Origin: Acidobacteriota bacterium
GTDB lineage: Bacteria; Acidobacteriota; Terriglobia; Terriglobales; SCQP01
Assembly: GCA_027315185.1 (NCBI GenBank)
Contig: DAHUYO010000001.1
Coordinates: 1 to 64,000 of the forward strand
Reading direction: 5' to 3'
Length of the DNA stretch: 64,000 bases
Below, piece by piece: positions 9,740 to 17,843 of this stretch; the first letter of the stretch is position 1, and each line of letters starts with the position of its first letter. The notes under the pieces were generated by a model. It had not been told where the DNA came from. It did no database searches and worked only from the letters and a program-made list of their open reading frames with translations. Made by a program: the position numbers and the translations under genes.

Positions 9740-10165
9740 ATGAGCACCACGAGTAAACCGGTTGTAGCCGCTGAGGGAGCGGTAGGGGAGCGTCGCATCC
9801 TAGCGGCGGTCGAGGATCTGTTCTTTTTGGCCAAGATTCAGGAGACGGCCCGCCAATTGGGTGTCCGCCTGCATGTGGCCAAAACCGAGGACCAAGTCCT
9901 GCAGTTGGCGCAGGAAGGTACGCCGCCGACGCTCATCATTCTGGACCTGAACGGCGCCGCCACCCGTCCGCTTTCGGTCATTGCCAAGTTGCGCCGCGAA
10001 CCGGCGCTGAAAAAAACCTCCCTGGTCGGTTTCGTCAGTCACCTGCAAGCCGAACTGAAGCTGAAAGCCCAGGAGGCGGGCTGCGATCTGGTCATGCCGC
10101 GTTCGGCGTTTTCCCAAAACCTGCCGTCCCTGCTCCGCCGCCACGGCCTGCCGGAAGAAGCCTAG
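9740..10165 (+). CDS. Degenerate response-regulator receiver-like protein
   Basis: 141 residues, essentially one CheY-like fold with a Ser/Thr/Val-rich N-terminal leader. The likely phospho-acceptor region LIILDLNG keeps an Asp, but the acidic pair that binds magnesium is replaced near AAVEDLFFLAKI and the conserved Lys position reads Arg in VMPRSAF. It is therefore better described as a pseudo-receiver that may bind a partner without phosphorylation. No histidine kinase or output domain is encoded nearby. It follows ribH by 66 bases on the same strand; a functional link is not evident. Confidence 0.65.
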   Translation: MSTTSKPVVAAEGAVGERRILAAVEDLFFLAKIQETARQLGVRLHVAKTEDQVLQLAQEGTPPTLIILDLNGAATRPLSVIAKLRREPALKKTSLVGFVSHLQAELKLKAQEAGCDLVMPRSAFSQNLPSLLRRHGLPEEA

Positions 10166-10351
10166 GGCAGGGCACGTCTTCCCGCCGTGCTTCGCGCCGG
10201 CGGAGCATTTCCCGCAGCGCGCCCCAGCCTTCGTTGCCGGCGCTCGCCGCCCGGCCGCGGCTGCCACCGGAGTGGCTAGCGGCTCCCGCCCCATCGCCCG
10301 GGCTGGTGCCCCCATGCACAGCGATGCCCGTAGGCGGAAGCACGGATTCTC

Positions 10352-10963
10352 GTGGATTGGCGCGGACTGCGGGCTTTGCTAATTTGGAGCCGAATCCTGC
10401 TCCGTGAGGTGCTCGTGGCTGGCTTTGGAAGCTTACTGGATCCCTGGAAACGCGCCGAGGATTACGCGCAGGAACTCGCCCGCGCCGGCGGCCCAAGCAG
10501 GGATGACGCCGCCCAGGGCGTGTCGGCCGAGCTCGAAAGATTGCTGCGCCCGTCGTTCCAACACGTGGTGAAACTGGCCCGGCGCTATGAGAGCGCCAGC
10601 CGGAATGCGGCCCGCCGCCGCGTCCAACGCCCGGCGCGGACCGAGGAGCAGCGGGAAGAGCGGACGAGAGCCGCATTCATGCGCGCGTATTTGCGCTTTG
10701 AGAACACGCTCCGCGACGCAGTCGGCGATGACCGGATCGGCGCCGGGTCGGCGCGCAGGTTCTTCGCCGAGACTTCGGGGATGGGCCGCCGGTCACTGGA
10801 GTTGGCGGAGGCGGGAATGCCGCCGGCCGCCGCCACCCACATGAACCCAGCCGCGGCGGCCAGCGAGGCGCACCCCGTCGCGCGGGCCCCCAGCCGGCAT
10901 TCGTGCGGCCGCCGGGCGGCTGCCGTGGCGCGTGCGCGCCGGGCCCCCGGCGCGCACGCCTAA
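10352..10963 (+). CDS. Hypothetical protein
   Basis: 203 residues from a GTG start. I do not recognise it. The first 170 residues look like a real protein: a hydrophobic N-terminal stretch (RALLIWSRILLREVLVAGFGSLL) followed by amphipathic helices with many Arg, Glu and Ala. The last 40 residues are Ala/Arg/Pro-rich and could be read-through of non-coding sequence. It converges on the epimerase gene, whose stop is 13 bases away. The opposite strand is also open over part of this segment but its translation is more Arg/Pro/Gly-rich and less protein-like. Confidence 0.45.
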   Translation: MDWRGLRALLIWSRILLREVLVAGFGSLLDPWKRAEDYAQELARAGGPSRDDAAQGVSAELERLLRPSFQHVVKLARRYESASRNAARRRVQRPARTEEQREERTRAAFMRAYLRFENTLRDAVGDDRIGAGSARRFFAETSGMGRRSLELAEAGMPPAAATHMNPAAAASEAHPVARAPSRHSCGRRAAAVARARRAPGAHA

Positions 10964-10976
10964 TCGCCGAGCCGAC

Positions 10977-11933
10977 TTAGCCGGCCGCGGCGAGCGATTG
11001 CCGGTACCAGGCCACCGTCCGCTCCAGCCCGGTGGCGAAATCCACCTGCGGCTGATAGCCGAGGTGCCGGCGCGCCAAGGAAATGTCCGCCAGCGAGTGT
11101 TTGACGTCGCCCGTCCGGGGCGGGCCGTTCTTGACCTCGCCGCGATAGCCGGTCAGATCCCGTAGCTGGGCGACCACCTGATTCAGCGTGACCCGCACCC
11201 CGGTGGCGGCATTGAACATGCGCCCGGCGACCTCCGCCTCCGGCGCGGCCGTGGCCAGCAGGTTGGCGTGGACCACGTTGTCAATGTAGGTAAAGTCCCG
11301 CGACTGCTCGCCGTCGCCGTCAATGGTCGGCGTTTTGCCCGCCAGCATTAGGGTGATGAATTTGGCCAAAACGGCGGAATACGGCGAATGGGGATCCTGA
11401 TGCGGCCCGAACACGTTGAAATAGCGCAGCGCTACCGTCGGCAAGCCATAAACCGCGTGGAAGCTGCGCAGGTAATATTCCCCCGCCAGCTTGGCCGCCG
11501 CATATGGGGACAACGGGTCGGGCACCATGTCTTCCCGCTTGGGCAGCGTCGGCTGGTTGCCGTAGGCGGAGGAAGAAGCGGCGTAGACCACGCGCGCCAC
11601 GCCGGCATCCCGCGCCGCGACCAGCAGCTCCACCGTGGCGGTCACGTTGGCGCGGTGCGTGCCCGCTGGGTCGGCGACCGAGCGGGGCACGGAGGGAATC
11701 GCCGCTTCATGGAAGATGCAACGGACGCCGCCGCAAGCGGCCGCCGCGATTTTGGGGTTCGCCAGGTCCCCTTCCATCAGGTCCAGGCCCTTCAAGCCGG
11801 CCAGGTTTTCCCGCCGTCCGGTGGCGAAGTTGTCCACGCCGCGTACGGCATGGCCCTGCGCCAGCAAGGCGCGCGCAATGGCGGAGCCGATGAAGCCGGC
11901 GACGCCGGTCACCAGATAGCGGGGCTCACTCAT
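10977..11933 (-). CDS. NAD-dependent epimerase, WbpP/UDP-GlcNAc 4-epimerase type
   Basis: 318 residues, extended SDR family. The N-terminal GVAGFIGSAIA motif binds NAD, the catalytic YAAAK motif is in LSPYAAAKLAGEYY, and SSSAYG supplies the Ser. The text SVPRSVADP and RYFNVFGPHQDP resembles WbpP-type UDP-N-acetylglucosamine 4-epimerases more than GalE. It is the last gene of the GT2-GtrA, GT-C, epimerase operon and would supply a sugar nucleotide for surface polysaccharide. Substrate is inferred, not proven. Confidence 0.85.
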   Translation of the reverse strand: MSEPRYLVTGVAGFIGSAIARALLAQGHAVRGVDNFATGRRENLAGLKGLDLMEGDLANPKIAAAACGGVRCIFHEAAIPSVPRSVADPAGTHRANVTATVELLVAARDAGVARVVYAASSSAYGNQPTLPKREDMVPDPLSPYAAAKLAGEYYLRSFHAVYGLPTVALRYFNVFGPHQDPHSPYSAVLAKFITLMLAGKTPTIDGDGEQSRDFTYIDNVVHANLLATAAPEAEVAGRMFNAATGVRVTLNQVVAQLRDLTGYRGEVKNGPPRTGDVKHSLADISLARRHLGYQPQVDFATGLERTVAWYRQSLAAAG

Positions 11934-11983
11934 GGAAAGAGACTAACAGGCTTGCCGCGCCCGCTCGCTGCCATCCTGCCCGG

Positions 11984-13513
11984 CTAGGGTCGGCGCCGCG
12001 GAACGAAGAGAAAACTGCGGCGGGAATGGAATGCCAGGCGATAATGGCGGGCAATCGCCGTGGCGAGGGAAGGGAAGATCGTCGGTCCGGTGACGTTTTC
12101 GTAATACCTGACCGGCCGCATGAGTTCCACCACGCTGAATTGCTGCCGGCGCACTTCGGCCAGCAGCGGGCGGGGATCGAGCTGGTGGGTGAGCACGCGT
12201 TCGCTGGCGTCGAAGGGATCGTAGACGTAGGGCTTGCCGGCGCGGGCGCAGTAGAGCAGGTTTTCGCAGAGCGCCGGGCCCGGGTGCTGGCGCAGAAAGC
12301 GCACCTGCGTTTGGAAGCGCGTTTGGCGGCCGGGCAGTTTGAAGATGGCGGTCAGGTGGAACCGCTTATGGGGAAAGCGCGACGAGCGCCGATACCACGC
12401 CGGACCCAGGGACAGGAGCAGCACCAGCGAGACCGCGACCTCCGCCCTACGGCCGGCCCGCGAGGTTGCCGCCCACCGCTGCCCCTCCATCAGCCAGGGA
12501 ACGAACAAGGCGGTGATTGTGGCGGTTGCGAGGAACCAGTCAAAATAGGCGTTGAACCACACCCCGTCGCCGCCGCCGAAGACAAAGCCCACCCCCAGCG
12601 CGCACCAAAACCACAGCGCAACCACCCGCGCCCGTCCAGGCCGCAGGTGGGCCAGGCTCCATAACGCGGCGGCGATCGCGGCGACTTCAATAGGCGCGAG
12701 GCTCCAGCGGAACAGCTTGAACCAGGCCTGCGCGAGGGAATATCGGCGTGCGGACAGCAGGTTGGCGACGAAGTAGGGACCATTGGCCCAGATCTCCCAG
12801 CCGATCGAGACCGCCAAAAACGCCGCGCCCAGGACGATGAACTTGGCCGCCGCGCGGCGGCTCGTCAGCAGGAGGTCGAGCAGCACCGCCAGCGGAAAAT
12901 CCACCAGGTTGTGCTTGATATTGCCGCCGATGACGAACAGCGCCGTCACCGCCGCCAGCCGGCCCCAGTTTGGCTCGCCGCTGATGTAAACGTAGAATCC
13001 GGCGAGAAAGAACATCTGCGCCAGGATCTGCGGATCATCCAGGCCGACGTAGGAACGGGCGGCGATAGCGAAGATGGCGAGGCAGAAGAGAGCGGCGAAG
13101 GCGGCGTGGCGGGCGCCCGCTCCCAACCGCCGCGCGACGTAGGCTACCAGTACGCAGGAAACCAGCAGCGCGCCGAGCGACAGGAAGCGGCCGGCGAATA
13201 GGTAGGAGGCGCCTAGGCCATGCAGCCAGGCGACGATGTGAAACGATAGGGCCGGGTAGTTGAAATCCGTCCAGGCGGGCGGATGGGCGTAGACCTTGCG
13301 CCCATGAAACACCATCCGCGCGGCATACACGTTCCAGCCTTCGTTAAAGCCGAAGCCCGTCAGGTAAAACGCCCGGGCGACCGGATAGGACGCGGCGAGC
13401 AGCGCAATGATTCCGGTCAGAGTCGTGGGCAGCCACAGCCAGCCGCTCGGCCGCGCGCCGGGGGGTGCGGCAGGTGAGACCTCGGGTTGCGGCGGCGCGC
13501 TGGGGGCGGGCAT
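11984..13513 (-). CDS. GT-C (ArnT/PMT-like) membrane glycosyltransferase
   Basis: 509 residues with a Pro/Ala-rich cytoplasmic N-terminus, about nine to eleven predicted membrane segments up to residue 360, and a C-terminal hydrophilic domain. An acidic residue early in the first periplasmic loop (GFNEGWNVY) and LDDPQI in a later loop suit the metal-binding positions of polyprenyl-phosphate-sugar transferases of the GT39/GT83 group. Its upstream neighbour, nine bases away, is a polyprenyl-phosphate sugar synthase fused to GtrA, which would make the lipid-linked donor. Acceptor unknown. Confidence 0.75.
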   Translation of the reverse strand: MPAPSAPPQPEVSPAAPPGARPSGWLWLPTTLTGIIALLAASYPVARAFYLTGFGFNEGWNVYAARMVFHGRKVYAHPPAWTDFNYPALSFHIVAWLHGLGASYLFAGRFLSLGALLVSCVLVAYVARRLGAGARHAAFAALFCLAIFAIAARSYVGLDDPQILAQMFFLAGFYVYISGEPNWGRLAAVTALFVIGGNIKHNLVDFPLAVLLDLLLTSRRAAAKFIVLGAAFLAVSIGWEIWANGPYFVANLLSARRYSLAQAWFKLFRWSLAPIEVAAIAAALWSLAHLRPGRARVVALWFWCALGVGFVFGGGDGVWFNAYFDWFLATATITALFVPWLMEGQRWAATSRAGRRAEVAVSLVLLLSLGPAWYRRSSRFPHKRFHLTAIFKLPGRQTRFQTQVRFLRQHPGPALCENLLYCARAGKPYVYDPFDASERVLTHQLDPRPLLAEVRRQQFSVVELMRPVRYYENVTGPTIFPSLATAIARHYRLAFHSRRSFLFVPRRRP

Positions 13514-13522
13514 GCGGCGATT

Positions 13523-14671
13523 CTATTTTGCCGGCATGCGCAACGGTTCGGGCGCCAGGACCGCGGCGTTCCGGGGCCGAATCCGGGAGGAAGCCGGAGC
13601 CGGCCACGTCAGGGTCGCGTTGGCAGCGAAGTTCCAACTGGAGGCCAGGCCAATCCCCAGCGTGAGCGCCGGCACCCAGCCGATCGCGGGCGTCAGCATC
13701 GCCACGGCAGCCGTGTTGAGCCCCAGGCCGATCAGGGAAAAGGCAAAAAAGCGAAAAAAGCGGCGGACCACGGCGCGGGCCCCGGGGTCGGCCTGGGCGG
13801 CGGCCCGGAATGTAAACGTTTCGTTCCCGGCGAAGTTGTTGGCGATGGCCAGCGCCGCGGCGAGCGCCGCCGCGGGCGCCAGGGGGGCGTCCCAATGCCG
13901 CATGGCGGCGAAGGCGGCGAAGTTCACCACCACCCCGCTCAGCCCCACCAGGCCAAAACGGAACATTTTGCGGAGTTCGCCGGTGGCGGCGGCCAGGGCC
14001 AGCAGTTGCCGCAAGAACTGGGTGGCGACGCCGGCTCCCGCCTTGCTGCGGCCCGCCTGCCGGCGGGCAAACGTAAACGGAACCTCGCTGACCCGCGGCG
14101 GCCGGCAGCGCGCCAGAATCTCAATCAGCAACTTGTAGCCCCGCGGCCGCAGCGCGCTCAGGTCCACGGCGGAGCGGCGGAACAGGAAAAACCCGGACAT
14201 CGGATCGGTCAGGCCGGTCAATACGCCGGGCAGCAGCAGCCCAGCGGCCGCCGAGGCGGCGCCCGTCAGCACGCGCCGCAGCGCCGCGGCGCCGGTGTGC
14301 GCGGCGCCGGCGTAGCGGCTGGCAATGACCACATCGGCGTCTGTATCCCGCTGCCGGCGCACCATCGCCGCTAGCGTTGCCGGCGGGTGCTGAAAGTCGG
14401 CATCCATGCAGGCCAGCAGATCACCGCGCGCTTGGCTCCAGCCGGTGACGACCGCAGTGGATAAATCCCGCGGCCGCGAGACCAGGCGCAGCCATGCCCG
14501 GCCCTCGGCTTGCAGCCGCTGCACCTCGGGACCCGTGCCGTCCGGACTGGAATCGTCCACGACGATAATCTCGAAGCTTTCGCCGCTGGCGGCGAGCGCC
14601 GCCGCCGCCTGGTCTACCACCGCGGCGATACAAGGCCGCTCGTTGTACGTAGGAATGATGAGGGAAATCAT
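13523..14671 (-). CDS. Polyprenyl-phosphate glycosyltransferase (GT2) fused to GtrA domain
   Basis: 382 residues. Residues 1-230 are a GT-A GT2 domain of the dolichol-phosphate-mannose-synthase type: LIIPTYNERP, VVDDSSPDGT and CMDADFQHPP are visible. Residues about 240-360 form a GtrA-like domain with four membrane helices, the part proposed to flip undecaprenyl-phosphate-sugar. The ATG at 14671 is chosen because it directly precedes ISLIIPTYNE; the frame continues upstream without family similarity. First gene of a three-gene minus-strand operon that diverges from the sigma-54 activator across a 455-base spacer. Confidence 0.88.
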   Translation of the reverse strand: MISLIIPTYNERPCIAAVVDQAAAALAASGESFEIIVVDDSSPDGTGPEVQRLQAEGRAWLRLVSRPRDLSTAVVTGWSQARGDLLACMDADFQHPPATLAAMVRRQRDTDADVVIASRYAGAAHTGAAALRRVLTGAASAAAGLLLPGVLTGLTDPMSGFFLFRRSAVDLSALRPRGYKLLIEILARCRPPRVSEVPFTFARRQAGRSKAGAGVATQFLRQLLALAAATGELRKMFRFGLVGLSGVVVNFAAFAAMRHWDAPLAPAAALAAALAIANNFAGNETFTFRAAAQADPGARAVVRRFFRFFAFSLIGLGLNTAAVAMLTPAIGWVPALTLGIGLASSWNFAANATLTWPAPASSRIRPRNAAVLAPEPLRMPAK

Positions 14672-14938
14672 CCGGGCCGGCCTCGTGGGCGGCAAGCAGA
14701 GATTGAGGCAATCCGCGGGCCACCTGCCGCAGCCCGGCAACCGCGGATAAGATCCGTGACAACAGTGAGTTGCGGCATTCGCCCCGGTGAGTTCGCATGT
14801 TTTCGCCGCCCCCTTGCGGCCATGGCGGCCACAATTTGTCAGCTCGCCGCCGTGGCCCCCCTGGGCGCATGCGCCGGGCCGCGCCCGCGCCCCGCCGGAT
14901 GGCGGCGCGGTCAGGAATTGTCAAGCTAACTCTCTGCT

Positions 14939-14956
14939 GGGGAAAGCATTTTCCCG
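14939..14956. promoter_or_regulatory. Palindromic candidate activator site (UAS) upstream of the sigma-54 activator gene
   Basis: The plus strand reads GGGGAAA-GCAT-TTTCCCG, an inverted repeat GGGAAA-N4-TTTCCC. The same palindrome with perfect seven-base arms occurs at 34645-34662. Its centre is about 110 bases before the candidate -24 element at 15057, a usual distance for sigma-54 enhancer sites. It sits in the divergent spacer and could also affect the GT2-GtrA operon, for which I find no good -24/-12 element. The rest of the 14672-15126 spacer is GC-rich with no other feature I can support. Confidence 0.5.
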
Positions 14957-15055
14957 CGACGGCAACGGCCTTCCCGCCCTCCCCTGCCGCTTGCCCTCCA
15001 CCGGCCCTCGGGGAGCGCCACGATGGAGTCTGCAAACTCTTGCATTTGTTCGCCT

Positions 15056-15070
15056 TGGGCACGCTTCTGC
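15056..15070 (+). promoter_or_regulatory. Candidate sigma-54 promoter of the activator gene
   Basis: Reads TGG-N10-GC as TGGGCACGCTTCTGC, with the invariant GG and GC exactly ten bases apart. The TGG and the TGC ends agree with the consensus TGGCAC-N5-TTGC; the central CAC is shifted by one base, so the match is moderate. Transcription would begin near 15081, about 45 bases before the start codon. The placement relative to the palindrome at 14939 raises the likelihood. Confidence 0.4.
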
Positions 15071-15126
15071 CCTCCCGCATTGGCCCCGCGGATGTTTGGC
15101 CCACAAGCTGCTTTATCGGGAGAATG

Positions 15127-16164
15127 ATGGCCACGGAACCACTCATTGCCTCGGCGATGGGCAACGCGCTCCCTCCGGAAGAGGTCGTGTTTGGCGTCTC
15201 TCCGGCAATGGCTCCGGTCCGGCAGTTAGTCGGCAAGGCCGCCGGCGCCAACATTCCGGTGCTCATCCGCGGGGAAAGCGGGACCGGCAAGGAGATCATT
15301 GCCACCCTGCTGCATGAACAATCCCCGTGGGCCGCGGGTCCGTTGGTGAAGGTGAACTGTCCGGCGATTCCTGGTTCCCTGGTGGAGAGCGAGCTGTTTG
15401 GCTATGAGAAAGGCGCGTTTACCGGCGCCCAGGTCGCCAAGCCCGGACGCGTCGAGGCGGCGCACGGCGGCACGCTGTTTTTGGACGAAATCGGCGATCT
15501 CGACCCGTCGCTCCAGGCGAAGCTGTTGCAGCTGTTGCAGGACGGGAACTTCACTCGCATCGGCTCAGCCAGCGATAAACATGTCGAGGTGCGAGTGGTT
15601 TGCGCCACCAACCGTCCTCTCGAGGAGGAGATGGCCGCGGGTGGTTTTCGGCGCGATCTGTACTATCGCATCAACGCCATCACGATTCATCTCCCACCCT
15701 TGCGCGAGCGCAGCGCGGATATTCCCATGCTGGTGGAATACCTCCTCGAGTACTACACGCGCAAGTACAATCGCCAGCCCGCGCGGTTGTCGGCCTTGAT
15801 CATGGGTGAGATGTGCCGCAATTCCTGGCCGGGAAATATTCGCCAGTTGGAAAACCTGATCCGCAGGTACGTGATCGTGGGCTCCGAGGATGTGATCTTG
15901 GCGGAGTTATTGAGCCGCTCCGACGATTGGGCGCTGCCCGTGCCGAACGGGTCCTGCTCGCTCAAAACCGTGACGCGCGAAGTGGTCGCCAAGGTGGAGC
16001 GGAAATTCATCCTGCGAGCGCTACAAGCGGCCAATTGGAACCGGCGTCGCGCCGCGGGAGCGCTCAATATCAGTTATCGCTCCCTGTTGTACAAGATCAA
16101 GGAGGCGGGCATTCCGCCCCACCGCAGCCCGGTGCGCAACAACGTGCAGCGCGAAGAGGCGTAG
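15127..16164 (+). CDS. Sigma-54-dependent transcriptional activator without receiver domain
   Basis: 345 residues: a short N-terminal segment, an AAA+ domain and a Fis-type helix-turn-helix. Walker A GESGTGKE is at 49-56, the sigma-54 contact loop GAFTGA at 96-101, Walker B in GGTLFLDEIGDL, the arginine-finger region in FRRDLYYRI, and the DNA-binding helix near 304-328 (RRAAGALNISYRSLLYKIKEAG). There is no phospho-receiver or sensor domain, so it is PspF-like in layout rather than NtrC-like. GGGAG lies four bases before the ATG at 15127; an in-frame ATG three bases earlier is too close to it. Lying beside exosortase genes, it is a functional counterpart of PrsR, which with RpoN controls PEP-CTERM genes in other bacteria. 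Confidence 0.9.
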   Translation: MATEPLIASAMGNALPPEEVVFGVSPAMAPVRQLVGKAAGANIPVLIRGESGTGKEIIATLLHEQSPWAAGPLVKVNCPAIPGSLVESELFGYEKGAFTGAQVAKPGRVEAAHGGTLFLDEIGDLDPSLQAKLLQLLQDGNFTRIGSASDKHVEVRVVCATNRPLEEEMAAGGFRRDLYYRINAITIHLPPLRERSADIPMLVEYLLEYYTRKYNRQPARLSALIMGEMCRNSWPGNIRQLENLIRRYVIVGSEDVILAELLSRSDDWALPVPNGSCSLKTVTREVVAKVERKFILRALQAANWNRRRAAGALNISYRSLLYKIKEAGIPPHRSPVRNNVQREEA

Positions 16165-16194
16165 CTCCGGCCGCGCGGGGACGCGGTTGCGGGC

Positions 16195-16223
16195 AAAAAA
16201 AAGGGAGCACGCACGGCGCTCCC
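16195..16223 (-). terminator. Rho-independent terminator after the FN3 lipoprotein gene
   Basis: On the minus strand GGGAGC (16223-16218) and GCTCCC (16208-16203) form a perfect six-base stem around a nine-base loop, followed by eight T residues (16202-16195). It lies about 195 bases beyond the stop of the minus-strand lipoprotein gene and 30 bases beyond the stop of the converging activator gene. Confidence 0.75.
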
Positions 16224-16296
16224 TGAAGTGCAAATGTCTGGCGCGTTCGCGCCCTCGGCTAGTGCCCAAAAAAGTTCCGCGGGTTCGCCTCGTCGC

Positions 16297-16326
16297 GGTG
16301 GCGGTGGCGGTGGCGGTGGCGGTGGC
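16297..16326 (+). repeat. Tandem repeat of GGTGGC, five perfect copies
   Basis: Five uninterrupted hexamers in the spacer between the two converging genes, between the terminator and the lipoprotein stop. Such a simple repeat is prone to slippage; it is not in a supported coding region. Confidence 0.85.
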
Positions 16327-16417
16327 GCGCAACGCCTCCAATGCGCGCGTTCTGCTCTCCCCCTGGCGACCTCCGAGCGGCGGCAGCCTGGGCGGTGCGA
16401 GGCGGCCGGCGCCGAAT

Positions 16418-16807
16418 CTACGGGACGACCGCGGTGGCTTGGTTGGAATAGGCGCTCTGGACACCGCCCGAGGTCACTGCCGCCGTCACGTAGTAGTAGG
16501 TGTTTTTCGCCTGCACCGTCTTGTCCGTGTAGGTCGTGTTCGTAATCGGCGAGCTGGTCAGAGCCTTGTAGGGTCCGCCCGACTTCGTGCTGCGGAACAC
16601 CATGTAACCCGCCACGGAGGACGTGCTGGGGGCCCAGGACAACGACACGGAATGGGTTGTCGTGGCGCCGCCGCCGTTATTATTGCTGCTCGAGGAAGAA
16701 CTACTGGAATTGGAGGCGAGTGACGCGGCGCCGCCGCATCCCGCCAAGCCGAGCAGCAGCGGGGCGGCGATCAGGGCAACGGTGAGCGAACGAAGGATTC
16801 GGTTCAT
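16418..16807 (-). CDS. Small lipoprotein with fibronectin type III-like domain
   Basis: 129 residues. A lipoprotein signal ends in LLGLAGC with the acylated Cys at about residue 24. A low-complexity linker of Ser, Asn and Gly follows, then an 80-residue domain with SLSWAPSTSSVAGYMVFRS and KNTYYYVTAAV, text typical of an FN3 beta-sandwich. It probably sits on the outer face of a membrane and binds glycan or protein. It is separated from the deacetylase gene upstream by 113 bases, has its own candidate promoter and is followed by a clear terminator, so it may be expressed alone. Confidence 0.8.
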   Translation of the reverse strand: MNRILRSLTVALIAAPLLLGLAGCGGAASLASNSSSSSSSSNNNGGGATTTHSVSLSWAPSTSSVAGYMVFRSTKSGGPYKALTSSPITNTTYTDKTVQAKNTYYYVTAAVTSGGVQSAYSNQATAVVP

Positions 16808-16879
16808 AGGATCCCCCTACATTAGCTCCATGATGGGGCGTATGAGTCAATCACACCATAAGGCGAAAGACCAGGATCG

Positions 16880-16895
16880 GGCCAGGTCAAAGCCA
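16880..16895 (-). promoter_or_regulatory. Candidate sigma-54 promoter of the FN3 lipoprotein gene
   Basis: The minus strand reads TGGCTTTGACCTGGCC: TGGC, correct GG-N10-GC spacing, and TGGC in place of TTGC. No copy of the GGGAAA palindrome lies at the expected distance upstream, which is inside the deacetylase gene. Transcription would start near 16869, about 60 bases before the start codon. Confidence 0.3.
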
Positions 16896-16920
16896 GGCTG
16901 TTCACAATTGAGACACAGCG

Positions 16921-17697
16921 TCAGCTAGGCGGAGGAGACCCGTCCGGCGTGTACCCCAGTTCGGCTTCCGTTTCGGGTGGGGCGCCCGACCAACGCAGCC
17001 ACAGCCGATGATAGCGTTCGTCGCCGAGCACCGCCTGTAGGCTGCGGGCCGCCAGGCGTCGCAACCGCTGCCGGCCGAGCGCGGCAGGCTTGGCGGCGAG
17101 TCGCGCGGCGATATCAGCGGCGGTGTCGTGCCGGCGGGCCATGTAGCGCCCCAGGACCTCCACTCCGGCGAGGACCCGGGGCTGGGCGCCCGCCTCCGAG
17201 GTGAACACCCGGGCATAGCCAGCCTCGGCGCAGGCCGCCACGACGCTCCCGTTCCAGCGTCCGGCCGGCATGGAGATCTCGCTGACTTCCCGTCCGATTC
17301 GGTCTTCGATCACTTGCTTGGACCGGCGCAATTCCTCATGTAGCTGTTTGCGGTCGCAGGCGGGCAGAAACACATGCGACCAACCATGCGATTGCACCGA
17401 GTGCCCGAGGTCGGCGAGTGCCGACAGCTGGCTCCAGCTGAGAAATCCGGCCCGCGCCCCGATCCATGCCGCGGTGATGAATAATGTGGCCTTGGCGCGG
17501 CAGGCTTCCAGCCGGGGCAAAGCGTAGTCGAAAATGGAGGCGTCGCCGTCGTCGAATGAGATCGCGGCGTCCGGGGGCAGACGCGCGGCGGCCGGGGCCA
17601 GCACCTCTAAATGCGCGGCAAACTGTTCCGGCGTGACGGAATACAGGTAGCGCGCGGACTCACTTGGCCGAATCTGATGATAGGTGAGGTGGAACAT
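16921..17697 (-). CDS. Polysaccharide deacetylase (NodB family)
   Basis: 258 residues. The NodB motifs are recognisable: SFDDGDASIF with the catalytic and metal-binding Asp pair, HGWSHVFLP with the HxxxH metal ligands, and SMPAGRWN in the position of motif 3. It removes N- or O-acetyl groups from glycans. No signal peptide is evident, so it may act on a cytoplasmic lipid-linked or nucleotide-linked intermediate. It lies 146 bases downstream of the TPR lipoprotein gene in an exosortase locus, where such deacetylases are regular members. Confidence 0.85.
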   Translation of the reverse strand: MFHLTYHQIRPSESARYLYSVTPEQFAAHLEVLAPAAARLPPDAAISFDDGDASIFDYALPRLEACRAKATLFITAAWIGARAGFLSWSQLSALADLGHSVQSHGWSHVFLPACDRKQLHEELRRSKQVIEDRIGREVSEISMPAGRWNGSVVAACAEAGYARVFTSEAGAQPRVLAGVEVLGRYMARRHDTAADIAARLAAKPAALGRQRLRRLAARSLQAVLGDERYHRLWLRWSGAPPETEAELGYTPDGSPPPS

Positions 17698-17843
17698 CCG
17701 CGGCGGTTTCCCCCATCTCCATCTTGCCGGAAGGAGCGCGCCCGCGCTAGCCGTCCCGGACGGGCGCCGCGTGCGGCATGGAATGGGAAGCCGTGAGCGG
17801 ATGGGGCGTGGTTCGGCCGGTGGCGGCGGGGAGAAATCCGTCT

